Positions 48,016 through 57,111 are shown, counted from the stretch's first letter. The stretch is 64,000 bases of DNA from Halanaerobiales bacterium (GCA_029981855.1 JARRCS010000010.1:28373-92372), one strand, 5' to 3'. Notes: generated by a model from the letters alone, not told the origin. Made by a program: numbers and translations.

Positions 48016-49251
48016 TTAATGCCTTATTTTATTTAGCAATTTAATTTCTTCTTTTGTTAGAATCCTCTCTTCCTGAGAAATTTCCCCGTAGATCTCCTTA
48101 ATCAGATTAAACAACTCACCATCTTCCAGACCGCAAAATCGCTTAATAGCCTCTTCAATACCCTTTTCTTTAAGATAACTTTGGACTTCACGGCTGCCCT
48201 CCTCATCACCCCTAAATTTAAACCCGTAAGCAATTCCCTGGGCCAGATAGAAGGGTGTTGTTCCTGCTGCTAAAGCTAATAAGGCCGGTCCCACCAGGCG
48301 GTCTTTTCTGCCCAGTTTACGGCGGCTGTCACTACCCAGCCGGGAAAGCTTATCTTTCAGTGTCGGATTTTCCAGGGTCTTAATGATATCAAGGTTCCAG
48401 CTGGCCATATCTTCGGCAGTAAACCCGTATTTATTTGCTAACCCTCTACCGGCCTCCTCTAAGGCACCGGAGACTGCCTCTCTGATCTCTGGATCCCGTA
48501 TGGAATCGGCGGCATAGTCATATCCCCTGGGAGTACCCAGGTAGGCCAGCATGACATGGGCCATATTGAGGGTATAAATCTTTCTCTTCTCTTCAGCATC
48601 GATCTGCTCTGTTGGTCTCAGCATCTTTGTAGCGGGGATAATCCCCTTAAAGGCCTTTTTATCAACCGGCATCTCCGGATAACCGTTATTAAGAACGGCC
48701 AGAGGGTCCTTAGCCAGCATCTCCCGGGTAGCCTCAGGCGAGATCCTCATAACAACACTGTCACTCAGCCCAATGTTATGCTCTAGATAGGGATGCAGTT
48801 CCTCAGGCAGGTGTTCCTCGAGTAGTTCCCGGCAGTAGGCTGCCGGATGGGACATATTAATACAGAGAATAATATCCAGGGTACTCTCCGGGTCCCGCCT
48901 GGCTTTTTCTACTATACCGGGAACCAGTATCTTTACCACTTCCGGTAAAGCAGATTGATGGACAGCGATAGCTATAATGGTGTTATCTCTGGCAACTAAT
49001 TCGCTAATAGCCTTACCATCCTGGCTGTGATAGGTCGTAAAATCTCTGATGACTACCTCTTCCTGATTATCCTCTCCCATCACCTTGAAGATGGTATAGC
49101 TATCAGCTTCCTTGAGCTTTTTAACAAGCTCTTTATCATATTCGATAAAGTTGAGATGATACCCTGCATCGGTAAAAATCTCCGCTAAAAAGCCTCTACC
49201 TATTTTTCCAGCACCCCAAATTATAGCTTCTACTTTCTTCTTTACTACCAT
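48016..49251 (-). CDS. Mannitol-1-phosphate 5-dehydrogenase-like protein
   Basis: A 411-residue polyol-specific long-chain dehydrogenase. The N-terminal Rossmann domain has IIWGAGKIGRGFLAEIF, and the C-terminal domain has the catalytic-lysine region KMLRPTEQIDAEEKRKIYTLNMAH followed by the conserved LGTPRGYDYAADS. It is near MtlD in length and motif, but the substrate (mannitol-1-P, glucitol-6-P or other) is not settled. ATG 49251 follows CAGGATT; a longer reading to 49284 has no site. It is next to a SorE-like gene and a DeoR regulator, implying hexitol-phosphate/ketose-phosphate interconversion. Confidence 0.82.
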   Translation of the reverse strand: MVVKKKVEAIIWGAGKIGRGFLAEIFTDAGYHLNFIEYDKELVKKLKEADSYTIFKVMGEDNQEEVVIRDFTTYHSQDGKAISELVARDNTIIAIAVHQSALPEVVKILVPGIVEKARRDPESTLDIILCINMSHPAAYCRELLEEHLPEELHPYLEHNIGLSDSVVMRISPEATREMLAKDPLAVLNNGYPEMPVDKKAFKGIIPATKMLRPTEQIDAEEKRKIYTLNMAHVMLAYLGTPRGYDYAADSIRDPEIREAVSGALEEAGRGLANKYGFTAEDMASWNLDIIKTLENPTLKDKLSRLGSDSRRKLGRKDRLVGPALLALAAGTTPFYLAQGIAYGFKFRGDEEGSREVQSYLKEKGIEEAIKRFCGLEDGELFNLIKEIYGEISQEERILTKEEIKLLNKIRH

Positions 49252-49347
49252 AATTAATCCTGAATAACAGGTCCCCACCTCCATTATTAGATTTTATAAA
49301 TATAAATGAGATGATTAAATTGATATAACTTATCTCTAATAAATAAT

Positions 49348-50106
49348 TCACAGGATCTTAACCCCGTTCTCTTCAGCAACCTTGATTATTTCTTCTGCGG
49401 GTTGATTTTCAGTTATTAAAATATCTATATCTTTCAGTGTAGCAAAGGTAAAAGGCAGGTTTTTATCTATTTTGCTTAAATCCATCAGCATAATCACCTT
49501 TCTGGCTTTATTAATGATGTGCTTCTTTAATTCGCATTCATTAAAATCACCGCAGGTAAATCCGCTCTCCAGGGAAAAACCAGAGGCGGCCAGAAAGGCA
49601 ATATCGACATTAATTCCCTTAATAAAGTCTAAAGAATTAGGTCCGGAGATGGAGATATTATTCCTGCTTAGCTGTCCCCCGATTAGTGTTATTGAAGGAT
49701 TATGTTTCTTAATGATCTCCATTCCTATATTGGGACCGCTGGTAATGATAGAATAGCTTTTGTCAGGTATAATCTCAGCTAGGCACATCACCGTTGTACC
49801 TGAATCCAGGAAAATTGAACGTCCGGTATCGATCAGTTTGACTGCCTTTTTGGCAATCTTGACCTTGGCATTGATATTTTCGGTCTCCCGGGAACTGTAA
49901 TTCTCTTCCCTGTGCTCAGATAGATGCTTGATCGATTTGGCCCCACCCCAGGTTCTGACAATATGACCTTCTTCTTCCAGGTGATTTAGATCCCTGCGCA
50001 GGGTCATACTGGATACATCAGGGAACATTTCTTCAAGCTCCTTGATCTTTACCTCGCCTTTTTTTTGTATACATTTATTAATTAACTGTCGCCTTTCATT
50101 ATGCAT
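49348..50106 (-). CDS. DeoR-family transcriptional regulator
   Basis: A 252-residue sugar-phosphate-responsive repressor: N-terminal DeoR helix-turn-helix (VKIKELEEMFPDVSSMTLRRDLNHLEEEG, residues 18-47; EGHIVRTWGGA) and a C-terminal sensor domain with DSGTTVMCLAEIIP and GPNSLDFIKGINVDIAFLAASGF. It is placed to control the downstream dehydrogenase genes and perhaps the divergently unrelated pfkA upstream. Candidate operators flank its promoter. Confidence 0.92.
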   Translation of the reverse strand: MHNERRQLINKCIQKKGEVKIKELEEMFPDVSSMTLRRDLNHLEEEGHIVRTWGGAKSIKHLSEHREENYSSRETENINAKVKIAKKAVKLIDTGRSIFLDSGTTVMCLAEIIPDKSYSIITSGPNIGMEIIKKHNPSITLIGGQLSRNNISISGPNSLDFIKGINVDIAFLAASGFSLESGFTCGDFNECELKKHIINKARKVIMLMDLSKIDKNLPFTFATLKDIDILITENQPAEEIIKVAEENGVKIL

Positions 50107-50140
50107 AATATCACTTCCTGAATTTTGCTTAAATCAACCA

Positions 50141-50158
50141 TTTCCAGTAAATTGGAAA
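50141..50158. promoter_or_regulatory. Candidate DeoR operator in the leader
   Basis: Inverted repeat TTTCCA-6 nt-TGGAAA between the deoR promoter and its start codon, positioned for autoregulation. Confidence 0.4.
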
Positions 50159-50209
50159 CATTTGTTTATGGTGCAAAAAGCATTTTCCTCTAGTATCAAA
50201 TTTAAAATT

Positions 50210-50238
50210 ATTATATCGTTATTTAACATGACTGTAAA
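50210..50238 (-). promoter_or_regulatory. Promoter of the deoR/polyol operon
   Basis: TTTACA, 17 nt, TATAAT on the minus strand. Immediately upstream a palindrome GGAAAT-ACT-ATTTCC (50239-50253) overlaps the phosphofructokinase stop codon and could bind the regulator. Confidence 0.72.
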
Positions 50239-50245
50239 GGAAATA

Positions 50246-51496
50246 CTATTTCCAGCTATTCAGTTTGCGGGGAATAAACTCCCTTTTCAGTATATTATAT
50301 CGCGGTAATCCCTTCCAGAGAGGGGCAATTACACTACCTTCAATCAGGGGCTTCATATATTCAATGGCATCTTGAGTAATATAATTCCCTTCAGGTACAA
50401 TCCATTCTGTGGGGAATTTCTTCTCCTTATTGGCGACCTGTTCCAGGGGTACTAAGCGGACATCCCACTGATAGGGCTGATTTGACAGCCTCTTAATAGC
50501 GGCCATAAATCCAGAATTACCCTGAAGGGCGTAATCTACCGCCCGGTATCCAACCCAGTAAGCTTCATCAAGATCGGTGCCGGAAACACAGTGAGTAGCA
50601 CATCTCTGAAGAATGCCCGGGTTAATTACCTTTACCCGCTTGCAGATATTCTCTTCCAGAACATCCTGTAGATATAATGAGACTCCTCCCAGTCTCTTAT
50701 GGCCGAACTGATCATTTTTCTGAGCCTGTTCGGCCAGAAAAAACTCCCCTTGTTCATCGGTTATTCCTTCGGATACTACAATAAAGAGAATCTCCTTCTC
50801 TTTAAATTTCTCCTTAACCTGGGACAAAAATTTTTCCTGACTAAAGGGAACCTCAGGTAGGTAAATGAGATCGGGTACAGGCTCACCATTATAGATAGCC
50901 AGAGCACTGGAAGCAGCTAACCAGCCACTGTGCCTTCCCATTACTTCCATCAATAAAATGGTCTTCAGGGAATAGGTGTAACAATCAAAGGCAGCTTCCA
51001 GAAGGGAGGTGTTAATGTACCTGGCTGCACTCCCAAAACCAGGACAGTTATCGGTGCCTTGCAAATCATTATCAATTGTCTTGGGGATACCAATAATCTT
51101 AATATCATAGCCGCTTTCTTTAGCGTATTTATCTAGTTTCATGGCCGTATCCATTGAATCATTGCCACCATTATAAAAGAAATAACCAACATTATGAGCC
51201 TCAAAGACCTGAAAAATCCGCCGGTAATCCTCATGGTTGAAATCGGAAGCCAGTTTATAACGGCAGGAACCCAGGGCAGAAGAAGGTGTAAACTGCAGGC
51301 CATCCATAACACTGTCCTGTTTCTGTAGATCAATTAACTCTTCCTTGAGAACCCCCAGAATACCGTTATAACCACCATAAATATGTTCAATCCCTTCTGC
51401 TTTAACTGCCCGGTGGTAGGCACCGACTACACTGGCATTAATTACTGCTGTTGGTCCTCCTGATTGACAGATTATCATGTTCTTTTTCTGTACCAC
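50246..51496 (-). CDS. pfkA: PPi-type 6-phosphofructokinase
   Basis: A 416-residue phosphofructokinase. The active site has FYNGGNDSMDTA, with Asp where ATP-enzymes have Gly, and IPKTIDNDLQGTDNCPGFG, with Lys in the PKTIDND loop; both mark pyrophosphate-dependent enzymes. The fructose-phosphate region MEVMGRHSGWLAA is conserved. A PPi enzyme saves ATP in an anaerobe and works in both directions. I prefer GTG 51496, spaced 8 nt from AAGAAGG, over GTG 51505, which overlaps that site. It would receive fructose-6-phosphate from the adjacent polyol dehydrogenases. Confidence 0.9.
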   Translation of the reverse strand: MVQKKNMIICQSGGPTAVINASVVGAYHRAVKAEGIEHIYGGYNGILGVLKEELIDLQKQDSVMDGLQFTPSSALGSCRYKLASDFNHEDYRRIFQVFEAHNVGYFFYNGGNDSMDTAMKLDKYAKESGYDIKIIGIPKTIDNDLQGTDNCPGFGSAARYINTSLLEAAFDCYTYSLKTILLMEVMGRHSGWLAASSALAIYNGEPVPDLIYLPEVPFSQEKFLSQVKEKFKEKEILFIVVSEGITDEQGEFFLAEQAQKNDQFGHKRLGGVSLYLQDVLEENICKRVKVINPGILQRCATHCVSGTDLDEAYWVGYRAVDYALQGNSGFMAAIKRLSNQPYQWDVRLVPLEQVANKEKKFPTEWIVPEGNYITQDAIEYMKPLIEGSVIAPLWKGLPRYNILKREFIPRKLNSWK

Positions 51497-51561
51497 TTTT
51501 ATCACCTTCTTTCTAATTAATTAATGTTTAGGAAATTATAAACAGGATCTTTTTGTTTATG

Positions 51562-51588
51562 TTATGGCAAAAGCCAGTTTATTCTATT
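51562..51588 (+). repeat. Interspersed repeat R1, copy f
   Basis: ATGGCAAAAGCCAGTTTATT followed by CTATTTG, within the pfkA leader. Confidence 0.5.
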
Positions 51589-51740
51589 TGCTCTTAATTT
51601 TATTTACTTAATAAGTAAAAATACAGATGGAAATAATTAAAGTAGAAAAGGATTAAATAGGATTAATAATGTTAGTTATGATAAAATAACTTTATAAATA
51701 TAACATAATTATGTTACCTTTAAACATTACTTTCACTCAA

Positions 51741-51769
51741 ATTCTATCAAAAATTGTTAGGAAAGTCAA
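51741..51769 (-). promoter_or_regulatory. Promoter of pfkA
   Basis: TTGACT, 17 nt, TAGAAT on the minus strand. It gives a leader of about 240 nt that holds R1 copy f and the 17-nt palindrome TTTACTTAATAAGTAAA (about 51601-51617). No coding frame is seen between 51506 and 51839. Confidence 0.7.
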
Positions 51770-51791
51770 TTATGTTTTTCGTCCTGGGTAG

Positions 51792-51818
51792 AAAAAAAGA
51801 TAGCCCGGAGGCTATCTT
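51792..51818 (-). terminator. Terminator of recA-recX
   Basis: A 9-bp stem AAGATAGCC/GGCTATCTT, loop CGGA, followed on the minus strand by seven T; 22 nt after the recX stop. Confidence 0.87.
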
Positions 51819-51839
51819 AAATCTATCCGCTATTTTAAA

Positions 51840-52328
51840 TCATTTTTTATTCATACTGGCTATAATTCTATCTATTAACTGGAAACCGAACCCCTTATTC
51901 TGCAGGTGCTTCTTTAGTTTTAAGATTATATTTTCTTGATTAGGATGAGATTTTAACCATTTCCGGGCAACCCTTAATCCTAAATCCAGTTCAACATCAT
52001 CACTGACCAGTTCATTCAGTGCCTGCCCGGCTATCCTTTCATCAATACCCTTTTTTCTTAATTCCAGTCTCAGCAGGCGCTTGCCGCGGGGTTTATATTT
52101 AATTCTGTATCTAACCCATTTTTCCGCAAAACGCCGGTCATTTAGATAATCCATCTCCTTCAGCCGGGAAATAACCGCCGCAATAACATCGTTACTGTAA
52201 CCCTTCCGGACTAATCTTTCTTCTAATTCGGCCTGGCTTCTTTCCCGAAAGGAAAGAAGGCAAAAGGCATCATCCTTGGCCTGCTGGATAAGTTCATCCC
52301 CGGTCTGCTGTATGTGGTCATCGCTCAA
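51840..52328 (-). CDS. recX: Regulatory protein RecX
   Basis: A 162-residue inhibitor of RecA filaments built from three-helix repeats: AFCLLSFRERSQAELEERLVRKGYS and EMDYLNDRRFAEKWVRYRI are the conserved blocks, then KRLLRLELRKKGI. Downstream of recA by 48 nt, as is common. TTG start with AAGGAG. Confidence 0.92.
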   Translation of the reverse strand: MSDDHIQQTGDELIQQAKDDAFCLLSFRERSQAELEERLVRKGYSNDVIAAVISRLKEMDYLNDRRFAEKWVRYRIKYKPRGKRLLRLELRKKGIDERIAGQALNELVSDDVELDLGLRVARKWLKSHPNQENIILKLKKHLQNKGFGFQLIDRIIASMNKK

Positions 52329-52345
52329 TCTCCAACACTCCTTGG

Positions 52346-52376
52346 ATTAAGTATCTCACTTCCGCCCGGCACTAAC
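52346..52376 (+). repeat. Interspersed repeat R2, 5'-end copy e
   Basis: ATTAAGTATCTCACTTCCGC followed by CCGGCACTAACTT matches the first 30 nt of R2 (compare ATTAGTATCTCATTTCCGTT at 39479). It abuts the recA stop codon. Confidence 0.6.
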
Positions 52377-53408
52377 TTAATCTTCCTCCTCGCTGGCAGC
52401 TACCTCTTCTCCATCATCTATCAGACCGACCCTTTTCCGGATCTTCTGGTCGATTTCCTGCATAATATCGGGGTTTTCTTCCAGAAAGCTTTTAGCATTC
52501 TCCCTTCCCTGGCCAAGCCTTTCATCTCCATATGAGTACCAGGAACCGGCACGGTCAATTATACCCATATCAACACCCATATCGAGGATACAACCGGATG
52601 TAGAGATACCGGTACCGTACATGATATCAAAGGTCGCCTGACGGAAGGGAGGTGCCACCTTATTTTTAACAACCTTAACCCTGGTCTGTGAACCGATCGA
52701 TTCATCACCATCTTTAATTGACTGTATCCGTCTGATCTCCATTCTCACTGAAGCGTAAAACTTAAGGGCCCGTCCACCAGGAGTAGTTTCCGGATTGCCG
52801 AACATCACACCCACTTTCTCTCGAATCTGATTGATAAAAATACAAACTGTCTTCGATTTACTGATAGCGCCCGATAATTTTCGCATGGCCTGTGACATCA
52901 ACCTGGCCTGCAGACCGACATGGCTGTCGCCCATTTCGCCATCGAGCTCGGCCCTCGGTACCAGGGCGGCTACCGAGTCGATAACAATAACATCGATAGC
53001 ATTACTCCTGACCAAGGCTTCAGCTATCTCCAGGGCCTCTTCACCATTATTGGGCTGAGAGATCAGCAAGTTATCGATATTAACACCTAAATTCTCCGAA
53101 TATCTCGGATCAAGGGCGTGCTCGGCGTCGATAAATGCCGCAATACCGCCCTCCTTCTGAGCCTCGGCGATAATATGGAGGGCCAGGGTTGTCTTGCCGG
53201 ATGACTCGGGACCGTAGATCTCAATGATCCTGCCCCGTGGCACTCCCCCTACCCCCAGGGCAATATCTAAGGGAAGGGCACCAGTGGGAATAACCTCAAC
53301 ATTTAAGGCGGTGGCCTCTCCCAATCTCATGATCGAACCCTGGCCAAATTGTTTCTCAATCCTCTTTACCGCCATATCCAGAGCTTGTTCTTTCTCGCTT
53401 TTCGACAA
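52377..53408 (-). CDS. recA: Recombinase RecA
   Basis: The strand-exchange and SOS coprotease protein, 343 residues. Walker [14 protein letters not shown] (about residue 66), IDAEHALDP, the L1/L2 loops ([44 protein letters not shown]) and an acidic tail are all standard. TTG start with GAGGTGAG upstream. An SOS-box-like palindrome lies about 110 nt upstream. Confidence 0.98.
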   Translation of the reverse strand: MSKSEKEQALDMAVKRIEKQFGQGSIMRLGEATALNVEVIPTGALPLDIALGVGGVPRGRIIEIYGPESSGKTTLALHIIAEAQKEGGIAAFIDAEHALDPRYSENLGVNIDNLLISQPNNGEEALEIAEALVRSNAIDVIVIDSVAALVPRAELDGEMGDSHVGLQARLMSQAMRKLSGAISKSKTVCIFINQIREKVGVMFGNPETTPGGRALKFYASVRMEIRRIQSIKDGDESIGSQTRVKVVKNKVAPPFRQATFDIMYGTGISTSGCILDMGVDMGIIDRAGSWYSYGDERLGQGRENAKSFLEENPDIMQEIDQKIRKRVGLIDDGEEVAASEEED

Positions 53409-53518
53409 TTATCTCACCTCTTTATATATTTTTATTTATACATAGAATTAGCATTCTCCCATGTATCACCTTCAAAAAACTCTTTGAGCAACAATATCAA
53501 TAAAGAACAACTGTATTA

Positions 53519-53530
53519 GAATATATGTTC
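53519..53530. promoter_or_regulatory. Candidate LexA/SOS box of recA
   Basis: GAATATATGTTC differs by one base from the Gram-positive SOS core GAACATATGTTC and lies in the recA upstream region. A half-site GAACAAATGT is 25 nt farther upstream on the minus strand. Confidence 0.55.
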
Positions 53531-53580
53531 ATATCTTTATTGTAATACATTTGTTCAGGAAAAGCAAGTTTTTTCCCAAT

Positions 53581-54150
53581 TTATTCTTGCAGATAGGCAG
53601 AAAATAATTCTTCATAAACAGGACCCTCAGGGTGTAATTCACTCTTCATTAAACTAATTTTTTCAACCTGCATATAGATGTTGATAAAATTCGGATCAGT
53701 ATATCTCTTTAACTTCCGGGCTATCTTTTTCATGTCCGTATTCCTTCTGCTTCTGGCTAGAGTTAGATGGGGATGATATGGCCTGTTCTCTGCTTGAAAG
53801 CCGCATTTAACTATCTCCGCCTCCAGATCAGCCTGAATACCTGTTACCAAATCCCGGCCCTCTTCGGTTCCTATGAAGATTACCCTGGGGTTATTTAAAT
53901 GGGGAAAGGCAGCAATCCCCCTGAATTGAAGTGGAGCCTGCTGCCATTTATCTGCCAGAGTTGATATCGTCTTCTTAATCATCTTGATCTGATTCTCTTT
54001 TGTTTCTCCCAGAAACTTCAAGGTTAGATGCCAGTTATTCTTCTCTACCCATTTCAGGTTTCCCCTTATCTCTCTCTGCAATATACTGACCTTATCTGCT
54101 AACAAATTCTTTGTCTGTTCAGGTAGATTAATAGCTATAAATAAACGCAT
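53581..54150 (-). CDS. thpR: RNA 2',3'-cyclic phosphodiesterase (2'-5' RNA ligase family)
   Basis: A 189-residue 2H phosphoesterase with the two catalytic HxTx motifs, HLTLKFLGE (about residue 42) and HPHLTLARSR (about 127). ThpR enzymes hydrolyse RNA 2',3'-cyclic ends or reversibly ligate 2'-5' tRNA halves; the cellular role is unclear. The start is ATG with AAAGGAG. It is 4 nt after a secreted TPR gene, as a two-gene operon. Confidence 0.92.
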   Translation of the reverse strand: MRLFIAINLPEQTKNLLADKVSILQREIRGNLKWVEKNNWHLTLKFLGETKENQIKMIKKTISTLADKWQQAPLQFRGIAAFPHLNNPRVIFIGTEEGRDLVTGIQADLEAEIVKCGFQAENRPYHPHLTLARSRRNTDMKKIARKLKRYTDPNFINIYMQVEKISLMKSELHPEGPVYEELFSAYLQE

Positions 54151-54154
54151 AAAT

Positions 54155-55315
54155 CTACTCCTTTGTTAGTTCTGAAAGCAGGTCTCTTGCTGCTTGATAA
54201 TCTGGGTTGAGGTGTAAGGTTTTGCGGAGTTCAGCAACAGCTGCCTCCTTCATCCCTAATTTATGGTAGGCAACTGCCAAATGGTAATGGCCATCGGGGT
54301 AATTTTGATTCTTCTCTATAGCTGTTGTATACTGAGCAATTGCCTTATAGGTATTATCCTGATTGATGTAGATATTTCCCAGGGCAATATAGGCCTTTAC
54401 ATAATCAGGATTCTTCTTGGTCGCTTCATTATAGTAATAGATGGCTTTTTGGACATTATTCTCTACATTATAATAGATCTCACCGAGATAATAATAGGCC
54501 TCATATATATTATTATTCTGTTTAATAACCTTATTAAACTGCTCCTTTGCCTTTTCAAAATTGCCCTTCTCATAATAAGCAGTAGCTAATTTGGATCTGA
54601 TAGCAACAAAGGAAGGATCTAGAGCGACACCCTCTTTAAGGACCTCAATTGCAGAGTCATAATTACCCTTTTGCAGATAAATATTTCCCAGATTTAAATA
54701 GATAGAAGTATTATCCGGGTTAAGATTTAATGCCTGTTTATAGGTGTTTATAGCCTTATCTAACTGGCCAGTCTCTTTATATAAAGCTGCCAGATTGATG
54801 TAATCTCCAATTTCACCACCCTTACTCAAAGCCTTTCCGTACTCCCGGGCAGCCTTTTTCAGATCACCGAGGCCCTGATAAGCCATGGCTAAATCACTAT
54901 GAAACTGGGGAGAATTTATGCCCAGCTCGTGGGCTTTTTCCAGTTCTTTTTTAGCCTCATTATAGAAGGGACTGTCAAACTGTCCCTCTTTATTAAGATA
55001 GATAGTACCCAGTTTCCAGTGAATTAATCCGAACTGATAACCCAAAGCCTCCAGCTGGGAGATATTTTCCCTGGCTTTAGTAACATTATTAAGCTCAATA
55101 TAGGATAATGTCTGATAATAGAGAGCATCAACATGGTCGTTATTCCAGTCTAAAACCTTATCAAAACTAATGATAGCCTTACTATAAGCCCCCAGATAAT
55201 ACTCCTTTAATCCCTGAAGAAATAGTTGATTACCGTCTTCAGCACTGACAATAGCAAACTGGGCCAGTAATAAGAATAAGGCTAGTCCAAAAACAGTCAC
55301 TAATTTAAACTTCAT
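54155..55315 (-). CDS. Secreted tetratricopeptide-repeat protein
   Basis: A 386-residue protein with a signal peptide (VFGLALFLLLAQFAIVSAED, residues 6-26) and about ten TPR units filling the rest, several near-consensus (KAINTYKQALNLNPDNTSIYLNLGNIY; KAIYYYNEATKKNPDYVKAYIALGNIY). It should act as a periplasmic scaffold for a complex. Partner unknown. Coupled to thpR downstream. Confidence 0.88.
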   Translation of the reverse strand: MKFKLVTVFGLALFLLLAQFAIVSAEDGNQLFLQGLKEYYLGAYSKAIISFDKVLDWNNDHVDALYYQTLSYIELNNVTKARENISQLEALGYQFGLIHWKLGTIYLNKEGQFDSPFYNEAKKELEKAHELGINSPQFHSDLAMAYQGLGDLKKAAREYGKALSKGGEIGDYINLAALYKETGQLDKAINTYKQALNLNPDNTSIYLNLGNIYLQKGNYDSAIEVLKEGVALDPSFVAIRSKLATAYYEKGNFEKAKEQFNKVIKQNNNIYEAYYYLGEIYYNVENNVQKAIYYYNEATKKNPDYVKAYIALGNIYINQDNTYKAIAQYTTAIEKNQNYPDGHYHLAVAYHKLGMKEAAVAELRKTLHLNPDYQAARDLLSELTKE

Positions 55316-55386
55316 TGGTAATTCCCCCTTTTTATTATTTTAAATTATGTTTCACCACTATATAATTAAACATAAATAATTAAATA

Positions 55387-55432
55387 TGTCTCACTTCCCT
55401 TCGATAACAAATGCAAATAAATGTTGAAGAAG
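55387..55432 (+). repeat. Interspersed repeat R2, copy f
   Basis: TCTCACTTCCCTTCGATAAC followed by AAATGCAAATAAATGTTGAAG. It abuts the cinA stop codon. Confidence 0.65.
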
Positions 55433-56668
55433 TCAACTCTCTCTAAGATACTTGTACAGATAGTACAGGGCGTATTGAGTACTCATCCATTTATTCCAGA
55501 CCCTGTCCCCTTTAAGCTTAAGTTTAAAGGTATCTGTACCGGTTGGAGTGGAAAGACCAATATAGACTGTGCCGACCGGTTTTTCCTTACTACCACCTTC
55601 AGGGCCAGCAATACCAGAAACAGCAATACCGATATCAGTACTCATTTTTTTTCTTACTCCCTCTGCCATCTCGCTGACGGTCTCTCTGCTGACAGCACCG
55701 AAATTCTCCAGAATTATAGATTTAACACCCAGATGGCACATCTTTGCCTGATTACTATATGTAATCATTCCGCCCATGAAATAGCGGGAACTTCCGGGAA
55801 CATCGGTAATCCGATTACCGATTAATCCCCCCGTACAGGACTCGGCCACCGAAAGGGTTAAACCCTTTTCAACGAGGAGTCTACCCGTTACCACAGCCAG
55901 ATCCTCATCATTGACACTGTAAATATACTGACCGACCCGTTCTCTGATTTCCCTTTCTGCCCCTTGGATCAGCCGATCAACTTCCTGATCTGTTTTACCC
56001 TTGGCAGTTATCCTGATCTTGACTTCCCCGGTACCTGCCAGTAAGGCCAGGGTAGGGTTAGTCTGTTTATCCAGGATATCTTTGATCTCCGTCTCCAGGG
56101 TTGACTCCCCAATGGAGAAAAAATTAAGCACTTTAGATTTAATTTTCCCTTGAAGTAAGTTCTGCAGATAGGGAATAACCTCCTCGGTAAACATAAACTT
56201 CATTTCCCGCGGCACACCAGGCAGGGAGATGATAATATAACTATCTGTTTCCAGCAGAATTCCCGGTGCCGTTCCCCTTTGGTTGTTTATTGGCCTGGAA
56301 CCCTCGGGCAGATAGGCCTGCTTATAGTTGTTCTCGGTCATCGGGTAATTTTTATGCTGGAAATAATCCTTAATCTCCTCGACCAGGGCAGGTACCTTCT
56401 TTAAAGGTAGTCCGGTGGCTGCTGCTATTGCCTCTCTTGTTAGGTCATCATCAGTCGGCCCTAGACCACCTGTTGTAATAATAATATCGGCCCTGGATAT
56501 AGCCTTTTTAAGAACCCTGATCAACCGTTCCCGGTTGTCACCTACAGTAGTCATATAATGAATATCATAGCCATTGGCAGTTAATTTATCAGCAATATAG
56601 GTAGAGTTAGTATCGACTATATCCCCTAGTAATAACTCTGTACCGATGGAAATAATCTCTGCAATCAA
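55433..56668 (-). CDS. cinA: CinA family protein, NMN deamidase
   Basis: A 411-residue two-domain protein. The N-terminal MoCF-like domain (ISIGTELLLGDIVDTNSTYIA; TTGGLGPTDDDLTREAIA) has ADP-ribose pyrophosphatase activity in characterised members. The C-terminal CinA domain (VAESCTGGLIGNRITDVPGSS; AVSGIAGPEGGSKEKPVGTVYIG) is a nicotinamide-nucleotide amidase. It recycles NMN in pyridine salvage and in many Firmicutes lies next to recA. TTG start with GGAG. Confidence 0.94.
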   Translation of the reverse strand: MIAEIISIGTELLLGDIVDTNSTYIADKLTANGYDIHYMTTVGDNRERLIRVLKKAISRADIIITTGGLGPTDDDLTREAIAAATGLPLKKVPALVEEIKDYFQHKNYPMTENNYKQAYLPEGSRPINNQRGTAPGILLETDSYIIISLPGVPREMKFMFTEEVIPYLQNLLQGKIKSKVLNFFSIGESTLETEIKDILDKQTNPTLALLAGTGEVKIRITAKGKTDQEVDRLIQGAEREIRERVGQYIYSVNDEDLAVVTGRLLVEKGLTLSVAESCTGGLIGNRITDVPGSSRYFMGGMITYSNQAKMCHLGVKSIILENFGAVSRETVSEMAEGVRKKMSTDIGIAVSGIAGPEGGSKEKPVGTVYIGLSTPTGTDTFKLKLKGDRVWNKWMSTQYALYYLYKYLRES

Positions 56669-57050
56669 TTCCTTTCTCCTTTCCTAATTCTTTCTTTTTA
56701 TTATTTTATTAGTACCTCACTTCGATCCGGCAACTTAATATACCTTTAAACAACTGCGAGTAGGTAACCTAAATTTTTCCCGGAGATGAATTACAGACAA
56801 ATCAAACAATTTCCCTGAGACGCACTCGATGCGCCAGTACAGAAACCATCATTGCATAACTTAAAAGAAGGTTTCTGCAAGCGGAAATATCTATTTGCAG
56901 TTTTAAAAAGTAAATTACCATAGTATATATTTTAATTATAACACATAAAAGGGAATAATAAAATCACTCAAAGTTCACTTGCTTTAAAGGAGATTCCTTG
57001 TAAAAGAAGGATTTAACCGCTCTTTAAAGTAAAGTTTCTTTAAAGAGAAA

Positions 57051-57084
57051 AAACCCTGTTGGCAATTTCTGCCCTACAGGGTTT
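57051..57084 (-). terminator. Terminator of the ftsH-like operon
   Basis: AAACCCTGT/ACAGGGTTT with inner GGCA/TGCC; the minus-strand transcript then reads TTTTTTCTC. It is about 170 nt after the stop, so the 3' UTR would include the 14-bp hairpin and the R1 pair. Confidence 0.8.
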
Positions 57085-57111
57085 AAGTCTTATATAATTC
57101 TATTTTTTCTA

